64,000 bases of DNA. Source: Antrodiella citrinella (taxonomy: Eukaryota > Basidiomycota > Agaricomycetes > Polyporales > Steccherinaceae). The position numbers were made by a program, and so were the translations under genes. The notes beneath the pieces were generated by a model. It ran no database searches. It was not told the origin of the DNA and saw only the letters and a list, made by a program, of their open reading frames with translations. The DNA lies in NCBI GenBank assembly GCA_004802725.1, contig SGPM01000113.1:1-64000 (forward strand), read 5' to 3'. Positions 35,982 through 49,612 of this stretch are shown here, one piece after another. Positions within the stretch are counted from its first letter, which is position 1. Every line of letters starts with the position of its first letter.

Positions 35982-38900
35982 ATGGGTAAGTCACTTTGGC
36001 GCGTTATATGCCCATACAAGCTGATATGTTCCTACAGATTCCAGTATTTCGAAGCAGCTGGTGGACAAGATGTATGAGAAGCGGAAAGCAGCGGCACTCG
36101 AGCTGGAGAAGTACGTCTGCTATACTCTCCCTTGGGACACTTTGACAGTATGTTGATTGGGTTTGTAGGCAGATCAGGGACTGCCACCAGCAAGGAGACC
36201 AACGGCGCATCAGCCAAATTGTCGAGCAGCTCGTGGACATGTTCAGCAATCCCTCGAACGCACTTCAAGCGCGTAATGGAGGCCTCATCGGACTTGCCGG
36301 AACAGCTATCGCGTTGGGAGTGGATATCGCGCCGTATATGGAGAAGTTCGTGACGCCTCTGCTTGTATGCTTCACGGATCCGGAGAACAGGGTGCGGTAC
36401 TTCTCTGCGGAGTGTCTGTATAACATTGCGAAGGTGTCGAAAGGAGAAATATTAGTGTACTTCAATGACATCTTTGATGCACTGAGTAAGGTGAGTACCA
36501 ATATGTGCAAGATATTTGGCTCGACTTACCTTTTGAGCCCAGCTCGCGGCCGACTCAGAACTATCTGTCAAGAACGGTGCCGAGCTCCTGGACAGGCTCT
36601 TGAAGGATATTGTCGCGGAAACAGCTTCAGTCTATGTTCCTCAGTATCCCGAGACAGAGAGGGCTCGGAGGCGGGCAGACGAGAAACCTTCTGTTGCGGC
36701 TGGTGGCGTCCTCATCACACACCCTGACGACATTGCAAACGGTCATGATTTACAAGGCGCAAGGAAGGCGTTCTCGCTGGCCCATTTCCTACCCCTCTTG
36801 AAGGAACGGATATACGTCCTCAGTCCATTCACACGAAGCTACCTGGTCTCTTGGATCACTGTCCTTGACTCGGTACCGGAACTGGAGCTAATATCCTACT
36901 TGCCAGAGTTCTTCGACGGCCTTTTGTGAGTTGAACTGTCCGCTGTGGCGTAACAATACTCATGCAGGATATCGCCAGGAAGTACCTCTCTGACCCAACC
37001 GAAGACGTTCGGATAGCTACAGAGAATCTGCTGGGCGACTTTCTGCGTGAAATTCGCGACGTGACTCTTGTTCAGCGACATCATGAAGAGGAACTGCGCG
37101 CAAAGCGGGAAGCCGAACAAGCCGAACATCAAGCCAGGAGGACTGATGTGGATAAGGAGAAGCTTCCGGATATCACCATGGCTCATTCTGAACGAGCAAC
37201 GTTCATACCCGAGAACGACGACACTTCGTCCTATGACAATGACTCCGACCCAGGCGTTGAGGAGAAAGAGCCCGAGCCCGACACGCGCGATCTAGGAAGT
37301 CAGTTGCCCTTTTTCGCTATAATTTGATCATTGTTGACGACTTCAACAGCCTGGGTACCCGGCCTTGGTGTGAAGATTGACTATGCGTCCATCATTGAGA
37401 CTCTTATCCAACAATTGGATGACCAGCCCGATCGTACGCAGCCCATTGTTTTGTGTTCTCGAAGTGCTAACTAGTATCACAGATGATGAAATCCAGCAGT
37501 CAACAGCCTTACTGTGGCTCTCGGAATTCCTGAACATCGCGCAAGAGGTCATGGTTCCCTTCACACCACGACTCATCCTCGCCATCTTACCGAATCTCGC
37601 GCACCATGTACCTATGATACAAACGGCAGCTAAGAGCACCAATAACCTCCTCCTAAACGTCATTCGAGCTCTCCCTGCCCCATCCGACACTTCTAGCCGT
37701 CAAAACTCAGACAAGACTGCAGGTTCTCCACCTACACAGATCACACCAGGTTCTCCTATTCCATCAACTACCCAACCCGCTATTGTAGCTTCCCGACAAC
37801 CCACAGCCACAGTCGCCGCAGCGAATGTCGTCTCCTCAGAATCACCACCTGAATCAAATCCAACGAACCAGGCAACTGCCTCAGACCGAGCTTCTATGAC
37901 GTCAAACAACAAGCGTACAAGTTTGCTTCAGGAGCCGTCAAGAACCGGTACCATCGCTTCCTCACCAGTTGTAGCACCAGAACAACCGTTGCCTCAATCT
38001 AGTCGACCTCCTTCGCCGAATTCGTCTGTTAGCATACCTCAAGTGCAGCAAAGTCCAGAAGCCTCCATGTTACAGGAGAAAGATGTGTTCGACTATCAGG
38101 CTACCGTGAATGCACTTACCATCCAGTTCTTGAGCGAACATGAGGAGACGAGGGTGGCAGCGCTGAAGTGGTTGATCATGTTGCATCAGAAGGCACCTAA
38201 GAAGGTTCGTTCATCATTTGGACGACGTGACTACTGCTGACGGCCTGCCAGATTCTCGCAATGGACGACGGTACATTCCCTGCTTTGTTGAAGACCCTTT
38301 CAGATTCGTCCGAAGAGGTATGTCTGTAAGCACACGCTTCGGCATCGTGTTCTCAGTCGCTTTCCATCTGTAGGTCATCAAGCATGATTTGCAACTGCTC
38401 GCGCAAATATCTTCAAGCTCTGAAGAGAGCTACTTCAAAGCATTCATGATGAACTTGTTGGAGCTCTTCAGTACGGATCGTTCGCTGCTTGAGAACCGAG
38501 GCAGCCTGATTATCCGCCAACTATGTCTCAATCTCAACACTGAACGGATATACCGTACGTTCGCGGAGATCCTCGAGAAAGAGGAGGTGCGTTTACGAGG
38601 TTCAGAGATTGTGCATCACAAACATACTCAGCTCGTCACATTCTAGGATTTGGACTTCGCGAGTACGATGGTGCGAAAGCTGAACATGATCTTGATCACT
38701 TCACCAGAATTGTCAGAATTCCGGAGGAGACTGAAAAGCTTGGAGACACGGGTCAGCTCATGTTCATCTGCTCCTTATATCGCAATCTTAAGCTTTTGAA
38801 CATAGCAAGACGGCCAGGCTCTGTTCACGACATTGTACCGATCATGGTGTCACAACGCTGTCGCAGTGTTTTCTCTTTGTTTACTCGCTCAAGCTTACGA

Positions 38901-39779
38901 GCACGCATCAAATTTGCTGTATATCTTGTGCGTACATGTCCTGTTCACACCACACTTCTCTCAGTACTCACTCGAAGTCTTCCGCAGTGCCGACTTGGAG
39001 ATAACGGTGCCGTTGCTTGTCCAGATCGACAAACTTGTACAGCTGATCGAGTCACCCGTATTCACATGTGGGTGATGTTTATGCCGCCGATGCTCCTTCG
39101 TTGCTCACAGTTCCCCCTAGATCTCCGTCTTCAGTTGCTGGAACCGGAGAAATACCCTCATCTGTTCAAGTGTCTATATGGACTTCTCATGCTGCTACCA
39201 CAAAGTTCAGCTTTTGTGTCACTGCGCAATCGCTTGAACGCTGTCAATTCTGCTGGCTTCCTGCACATCGCACCTAAGTCGTGAGTGACAATATTTGCTT
39301 GTCACTGCAGAATACATAGTAACACTGAATTTACTTCCAGCACATCCGTTATCTCGACTACACGCTCCAAACTCGGTCGAGATGAGATCAAATGGGCCGA
39401 GCTTCTTTCGCATTTCCGATCCGTACAGAATAGGCACGAGAAGTCACGGCGACAAGCTCTTGGCACAGATGAGCTTGAACCACCTGTAGACTTCCCAAGT
39501 GGCGGACAGGCTGCTACTGGATCTTCGTCAGGCACGGTGAACGGCTCAAACCCGAATGCACGACCACCCATGCGACGTCGGGTAACAGGCAGCGAGGGAA
39601 GTGGTCGTCTTCCTCCCCGAGCGCTGTCACCGCTGAACCCCAGAGCGCGGGGAAGTGGATTGTCTGTTGCGATGGCCACACAGGCCGCCCCGATGAGTCC
39701 CACATTCGCCCAACAGAAGTTGGACAAAGGTACGGGTGCTGGACCCAAGCGGACCTTGAGTATCAATAAGAACAAGTGA
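35982..39779 (+). CDS. VAC14: VAC14, scaffold of the PIKfyve/Fab1 complex
   Basis: Vac14 is the HEAT-repeat scaffold that holds the Fab1 lipid kinase and Fig4 phosphatase on the vacuole/endosome to make PI(3,5)P2. The first coding exon is only ATGG (35982-35985). It splices to ATTCCAGTATTTCG to read [20 protein letters not shown]. Family blocks follow: [113 protein letters not shown]. The diagnostic C-terminal region [24 protein letters not shown] is next, then [29 protein letters not shown] Ser/Thr/Pro-rich linker interrupts the repeats (about 37680-38060) and the tail is disordered. More than ten short introns are present. Confidence 0.93.
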
Positions 39780-40004
39780 TTGCAGAGTTTCTGGAGTAGT
39801 ACCATGATCTATGTATTTATATTCTCTCCTTCTCATGTATGTTCTTCACTCGTATTCGTGGATTTCCGTTACAAGTAACTTGGGCTCTATAACATTCATA
39901 CCTAACTTCGATATCTCGTAGGATACATTTACATACAAAGACATTTACTTTCGATATGGATCACAAGCATCTGCGAAGTGAAATAGAAGGGAAAGGGAGG
40001 TATC

Positions 40005-41215
40005 CTAGAGACGACTTGATTCCGTGGGTACTAGGATATTGCGACGGATGGTGGTGATATCTTCGTCAGTCAGCTGCGCGTGTTGTTTGAGATACCCTTC
40101 GGCGCCGCCGTACTTCTCCTGCACCAGCTGCAGGAATGCCAACATTGTCTCCGGTCTACACAAGTTTAATGAGCGTTGTGAGAGAAGATAACAAATGGCT
40201 ATAAACATGACGATTAATCACCTAGACGTGAACATATTTAGAGCAGCCTCGCTATTCGCTGCGAATATAGGTTCTTTCGACAACCGTGCCATGACCTTAG
40301 CTCGAGAGGGTTCTCTACCGACACGTGTCAAGGCATAATCTTCTGCTATGTCCTCCTCTCTCACACCTGCTAACTGTTGTGCATGATGACAGTGGTATAC
40401 TTCAGTAAGTCTCTTGACACAAAGGATAGGGTAGTAACGTACGCTGAGAAGAAGAGCTGCCAGAACGCCCGTCCGATCCTTCCCAGCTTCGCCAGGGAAT
40501 GAGAGTTTGACATGAGACGGAGGGGTAATGGACTGACCTGTACAGTGAATGAAACATCCCTCATTTGGCCTGTCCCTCACATGTCGAAAGATAACCCCGA
40601 ACGCAGGGCCAGCATTGTCCAATATTTGTGAATAGAGTTGCATGAAAGCCTAAACTGGTAAGACTTCACAGTAGTCGTTTGAACAGGCTATCATACCTCG
40701 GTTTTTCCACTGGCATATAGTTCAAAACGCCTGCAGGGGACACAATGTGAGTGGGGTGGCGCATCCGCCAGAGTAGACGATCTTGCTCAACAGACATTAA
40801 CGCACTTGGCCATCATCTCTGGACTGTAATCCTCCGTCTTGAACACCGGTGTTCGTATAATCTCTAGATCCCCCATATCTGGCGATGCTGTCCCCCACTT
40901 CGCAATCTCGGTGTCTGATCGTAGATCATATACCCTAGTCACTCCTAGTTTTTTAAGCCGCTCCTTGCCTAGGAGTCCATGATACAATAAATGAGTAACG
41001 CCACATAATTTCAATATCCATAGACTCATACCTTCTTCGGTGATGGATGAGATCTCAGCACCGCGGAGAACATAGCTCGGTTTCGTCATGTAACCAGCAT
41101 ACGAAGTTGGGTACGAGCCCAGATCGCGTACGTTGTCCACTCCTGTTATATTGACGAAGGGAGCCCGCGACAGACGATCCTGCACATATTCCGGATCGAG
41201 CGGCTCCAAATCCAT
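40005..41215 (-). CDS. Protein tyrosine phosphatase (Y_phosphatase3 type)
   Basis: This is a cytosolic phosphatase of the tyrosine/serine phosphatase group PF13350. The N-terminal part reads PFVNITGVDNVRDLGSYPTS and VLRGAEISSITEEGM, then LKKLGVTRVYDLRSDTEIAKWG. The catalytic P-loop is HCTAGKDRTG, split by an intron after HCT (donor GTCAGT near 40540). Cysteine and arginine (CxxGxxR) are intact. The C-terminal helices include LAGVREEDIAEDYALTRVG and RPETMLAFLQLVQEKYGGAEG, the usual end of this family. Introns are short. It is divergent from MCM6, sharing a 208-base promoter region. Confidence 0.88.
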
Positions 41216-41423
41216 TATAGTAAAGGGGAAGATGGTGGTCAGGAAAGAGACTGCCCATAAACACGAGCTCGGGCTTCAAATTGAAACACGATAATTAAAG
41301 ACCTGCACGTGATGAATGTTGGTTTAGGGCAGGCGATGTCGCGTCGCATGTAATTTACCTCCGGAATTCCCATCACTCCCTAAAAGTCGCGTCTCAATCT
41401 CTACCACCACCTACACTATCGCC
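41216..41423. promoter_or_regulatory. Bidirectional promoter with MCB-like sites (phosphatase / MCM6)
   Basis: Two identical words GTCGCGTC lie at 41338-41345 and 41386-41393. The reverse complement GACGCGAC contains ACGCGA, close to the MluI cell-cycle box bound by MBF at G1/S genes. A CACGTG E-box is at 41306-41311. Placement just before the MCM6 start fits cell-cycle control. Binding is inferred. Confidence 0.55.
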
Positions 41424-44729
<3,306 letters not shown>

Positions 44730-46959
44730 TGTTGATGATCCGTGTCACTTGTCGTGATACTCGTATGCTTTGCTCACTGATAATTTTATGTAAGCTGTGC
44801 ACGTACCAGTATTGTCTGTTTGTATCGAGTCTGTTCACTCATTCACGCTGGCGGAGTAAAGGGCGGCTTAGCGACTCCTTGCTGCTACGTTAATGTTTGA
44901 GACGCTGTGAGCTAACTTCTGAATCTCATTGCTGTATACATTGATCCTGCAAATTTCGACGAGGTCAAAGTGGCAGGGGCGACGACTCTCTGATAGTGAC
45001 GACGTAACGGTTACCCGGCCACACATAGCAGGCTATTTTACCAAGTCAATATCAATGTCTTTGGCAGATAATTGCGACTCGCGAGGGGTATGATGTCCAG
45101 CCTTCCCTCTCCGGATTATTGTTTGCTACATAGACCAGATGTGACAGGATTATCGTCAATGTTTNATCACATCGGAGATGCATCAGGATGGAATGAGTCG
45201 AGCGGGTCTGGACTCGGGCTGTTTATAACTTGAGGCGAGCCGGGATCGGAGAGTTTNTGACTGGTGTACCGACAAGNATACGGACCACGGTGTAACAAAA
45301 CAAGAAAAGGATTCGTATATGANGGTAGATGCCGACAAACAAACAGAACAGCATACCGAGTCCGTTGACGACTTGGCCCTGCCACGGGAGCCGGGGGAGG
45401 AGTGACGATGTTAGTCNCGAGAAATGACCCCGGTCCTTCGCCAGCTGAATCAAACACGAAACCAGACCCGGATTCCATGAAATGATCGACAGAGGAAAAT
45501 ACATGAGTGCAAATTATTGCAAAAATCATAGCACCTGACGTACAATGACTTGTGAGACCGACGATCAAGACGACTCCGAGTCGTTCTGCCCACAGGAGAC
45601 AATGAGTCACGGGCACTGTGCAACTACATCCTTGGCTTGTTTTGCGGGTCTACGTTTTTAGCAAGTCCATCTNTGTATGTCTATAAGTAATTTTCGTAGT
45701 CTGGAAGAAACTGGTTCGCATACCGTGGCGACATGTTACCATCCTGAAATTGTAGCGGCAACAGGAAGCTGGAAGTGAGTTTCCGAGTAGTAAAATTTTC
45801 CTTCCACGCCATTTGGGATGCCGGGATTGAATTTATGGAAGGTTCGTCGAGAGCGCGGCGNCATATAGCATATTGGCGGCCCTCGACGGTTCAAGTTGGA
45901 GAAAGCATCGCGAAAGCCAATGCCACTGCAAGACGNATATCGGCTTCAGAAACTCCAGGTCTGACTAGTGCAGCGACAATGNGATCACTGGTTTCGATAT
46001 CATCGTCGAGCTAAATAGGACTTCCCAAGGGCAGAGCTGGCGAGCTGATTGATGAGAATTTCAGTAGAAATTCGTTGAAAGATGCTCATACGACTGACTG
46101 AAAGGGAGACGGCGGCGTCTCGGGACGAGGTCGCTTGTGGGACTCGCGAGACTCGTCTTGTTGCGCGGCCGTCCTGGAGAGAAAGATTGGTGGATGTTTG
46201 GTGAATATGAACATCACACTCACTCTTCGGCATGGCTTTCTTGAACATCGTCTATCGGTACCGCGTCACTGGGTGCTAGACCAAAGGAGAAGAGCTGCAC
46301 AGGTAACGGTGAAAGCTGGCCTGCTTCACGACTCGGACTCCNAGACATCCCACCTTCGTGAACTATGAAAAGAATTCACAGTCAGCTAGCCGCTTATGGC
46401 CCTTGGAATACCAATCGATCGAATGTAAGAGACTCACCGTATGTCGCTGCTGGAAGTGGTGAGAGACGGTTCTGACGGTTCTGAGTCACGGCAAGGAAAG
46501 AGACGAAGATGGCTTTGTCGTGTCATGATCAGTAGTGGGAGAGATATACACTTTTATACGTCGATTTCTTTCCATTGCGTGTACGTACCACTCACTAGAG
46601 CTGCAAGCGGAACAATACTCTTTGCAACGGGTCACAAGGATTGGCAGAAAGAGACGAAAACGGCAGAACAACGGGCGAAGCCCTTGCGGAAAGTGTTGCA
46701 GCGGCAGTGTGACCAAAACGACGAACAATGGGCGAACATAGAACGTGAAAACGTCAATCGAAACTTCCACCNTCTGCTACTGGTAACACTTCGCCTGACT
46801 CACTTGAAGGATCTTCGCACTCAGTCTCAAGATTATGAGCGGAAGAAAAGCTTTGAATTCGGACGACTTCGAGAAACCTACCGTGCGTACATATACGCAC
46901 CGACTACTGAAATGCTGACTGTTTATGTATACATAGGAAAATGATACCACAGGTGGCCA
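44730..46959. other. Gene-poor, N-containing interval
   Basis: No gene is supported in 2.2 kb. A minus-strand open frame (45167-45616) begins with a hydrophobic stretch (LGVVLIVGLTSHCTSGAMIFAIIC) and could be the end of a decayed membrane-protein gene. A plus-strand frame of 167 codons (46441-46944) is lysine/glutamine-rich without a known motif. Ten or so Ns lower confidence. The segment looks like decayed accessory DNA. Confidence 0.4.
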
Positions 46960-47470
46960 AGCTATCAAGAAGATACTGGCGTCCCAAGCGACGAAGTGAT
47001 GGGCCTGCTCACATGGGGATCAGCTCGCCCTAGTCGAAGCATTCTTCGACTCTCCATATCCCCTCGCACCCGTTCCTGCCCGCATACTCGATGCTCTTCC
47101 GAACGTGGAGGACGACTATCACTTTGGCTTTTACATGCCCGAGGACGACATTCGCGACTGCGCCATACGGAACAATAAGAAACGACACTTGGTTCCGCCT
47201 GAACAAAGGTGTATGGCGGACATGGCATTCATGGAGACCGTGATGAGTCGCGCGATGGAGGTGGGGGACGTCATGTTTGACTACGGACGCGTATCGCAGT
47301 TGATCAAAGCGCAGGGTCCCGAGGTGGAGGAGGATGTTGGAAGGGACGTGCTTGTGCTCGTGGTGATGTCGACCAGAGAATACGAGAGCGGGTACAGGCC
47401 AAAGAACTTTGATATGAGACATCTCATCGACATCTTGCACAGGGAGCCATGCTGGTGGAAGGGGTGTTGA
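46960..47470 (+). pseudogene. Unrecognised family, copy B
   Basis: The intact part, from about 47031, reads LALVEAFFDSPYPLAPVPAR, EDDYHFGFYMPEDDIRDCAI, CMADMAFMETVMSRAMEVGD, GRDVLVLVVMSTREYESGYR and ends HLIDILHREPCWWKGC. It aligns in order with copy A at 22942-23785 (PYPL-P-P, YxFGFYxP, D-M-x-x-M-E, R-E-P-x-W-W). Upstream, WPSYQEDTGVPSDEVMGLLTW matches the start of copy A in the neighbouring frame, so a +1 shift lies near 47020. Otherwise a stop codon precedes the intact frame. No start codon in good context or known domain was found. The intact frame is at least 122 codons from an ATG at 47105. Confidence 0.5.
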
Positions 47471-47556
47471 ATGTTGTCATGTAGTCCAGTACGTAGTGGC
47501 ACGCTGAAGTGTCGCGACTGATCGACCCGCTGGTTCAGAACCTCTGGCTAAAGACA

Positions 47557-49195
47557 TTATATGTATACTCTTCGTAGCTCCGTAGCAGAAGTGATTCTCT
47601 TGCAGATAGGACATAGCTTGGTCGAACCAAGGCATCTCAACCAGCACTCTCTGCAGCACGTATGCCAACAGCCGGTTGACACTGTCGGCTCCGTGTAAGG
47701 GTCGATACAGATGCGACACAGCAAGGAGGTCGACGATGAAACTTTTATAGATTCCTGAAAGTTCGCCGTCAGGATATCGCGTTCGTGCCGAAGCAGCGAA
47801 AGACGTACCAAAAGTTTCACTTTGTTTTCCAAAGCAGCGATAAGCGTCGATGAATTTCCGGACTGGCGTGCCAGCTGCACGGATTTGTCTAGCTCTTCCG
47901 CCTCGCCGACTCCCATGACCTCGTCCATCGTCTTCTTCACGTCTTCTACATCCACATCCGTGCTCTCTCGTTTCTTGATCACCTTCCCGTCCGCCACAAG
48001 GTCTCTAAGCGACTTCTCTGGCTCCATGACGTCCATCTCAACGCTGACTTCACCGTCTTCCTCGAGTTGCACCTCAGACGCGTCTTCGACTTGAGTACCG
48101 GGTCGAGCAGAGTCGATGACAAGAAGATCGCCCTCGGTGAACTGTGCAGCACCGTACATGACGTCGTCGTCTCCGTCCACATCTATATCGTCGTCGACAT
48201 CTTGCTGATTCCGATTGCGAATGTCAAAGCCCGTGCCTGTTAATTGTTTTCAGCCGTGCCGCACTTGTGCGAAAGAATAATCTGACGTACCTCTAAACGT
48301 CACTCCATCTGTCACTCGCATTCGAACCTCTCCGTCCACTTCTATCTCCTCCCATCCGTCCCGCGCATCACTGTTACTTCGTCTTTCTTGTTGCTCCCGT
48401 TCCTCCTGCAGTCTACCCTCATGAGCCAGACACGAGTCCACATGCGCCTCTACCACGTCCGTATCTCCAGGTATCATCTTCAAGCAAACCGGACACACGG
48501 TCCCTTCTGCGTCTCCTCGATTCAGTAGCGTCAGATCCTCTTCATCCTCCCGCGTCATATCTCGTAGTTTCGCGTGTCGCTGCTTTCGATGTCGTTTCAA
48601 CGTGCGCAGCGTATGTTCGACGGCTTCGGAGGTGGCCGACTCTGCGCCGAACATTGTCTTGAGCTTGGAGGACCCGCTGGACATGTTCTTCCGCGCTTTC
48701 AGAGCAGAGCGACGAGTCCTTGCAGTGAACCTGTCACGAACGATGAGAAACATTGGAAGACTTATGAGTAGAGATGTAACGCACCCGTCATCAGGCTCCG
48801 CTTCCTCTAGCACCTCAGTAGACCCAACTTTCTGCAGAATCTCCTGGACTCTCGCGGACTCCAGCACAGCATGCGCTGCGAGAAGTCTCACTGGTATCTG
48901 CTCATTGCAGATGGGACACGGTCTCGTCACAGCTCTTTTAGCTAGAACGCGACCATAGTTTCAGCACTATCACAGCAGACATACGATGTGACACATACGC
49001 TTGGAAATCTTAATCGACGGTGTGTCCAATTGGACCTGCGACGTCGAGGCTACCGGAGTTTCCTCTCGACTGTCTGTGAAGTCTTCATCTGGAGCTCTTT
49101 TCTTCTCTCTAACCGCGCGCGCTGAAAATTAGCGTATAGACCCCCATTTCCAGACCAAGGTAACCATGAACGCACTTTGCTCTTGACGATACCAT
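47557..49195 (-). CDS. RING-type E3 ubiquitin ligase, RNF220-like
   Basis: This is a probable nuclear ubiquitin ligase. The first exon is very short (MVSSRAK). It splices to KEKKRAPDEDFTDSREE using the TTAG acceptor; using the nearer CAG would give a stop. A Cys/His motif CPICNEQIPVRLLAAH follows, then the RNF220 middle region with CPVCLKMIPGDTDVVEAHVDSC and a DGWEEIEVDGEVRMRVTDG strand pair. A long acidic linker and a leucine-rich helix precede a C-terminal RING: CRICIDPYTEPTVSTGCWHT, CCRECW and CPICKRI, ending LRRVYI. Zinc ligands of the RING are complete. About five exons are present. The product is about 500 residues. Confidence 0.85.
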
Positions 49196-49612
49196 GACAA
49201 CGATACTTTTCCGCGAATCGGTGTACGATTACGGGTTGGAATATATGGGTGCACACGGCGACGGCGGCGAGGACGGCGAGAGGGTTGGATGCAGTTTCGC
49301 CAGTATGGATGCCCTAGGCCTTCAGAATCAGATGAACACTTGCTATTGCGATAATACGGCAATTGCCGTCAGCTCTTCATTAAATAATATTGCCGATGCA
49401 ATCCGAGGTTTCGCCGCTTTATCTAATCGTCAACAGTCCCATGTTCAACCTTGGAATTTGAAAGAAGTCTCAAGGCCCGAAAGCAAGCCGCAAAACCGAA
49501 CTTGCAGGGGGAACCAGGAGATCGTGTATATAGGAGGAAGGTCATTTGCGGTACGGTTTCATTTTGACACGCGCAACCCTCTCTTGCTGATAACCATCTT
49601 GCTCTCACCACG
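49196..49612. promoter_or_regulatory. Divergent promoter region, RNF220-like / beta-glucosidase
   Basis: These 417 bases lie between two divergent start codons. An open frame of 140 codons crosses them on the plus strand, but it has no motif and begins inside the ligase start. It is treated as chance. No TATA box was identified. Confidence 0.45.

Noticed and set aside
45167..45616. Minus-strand frame with a hydrophobic start
   Set aside because: There is one hydrophobic stretch only, with several Ns and no match to known membrane families. It is too weak to call a gene.
46441..46944. 167-codon plus-strand frame
   Set aside because: It has no family resemblance, contains an N, and has atypical composition. 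It was kept only as a note in the interval description.
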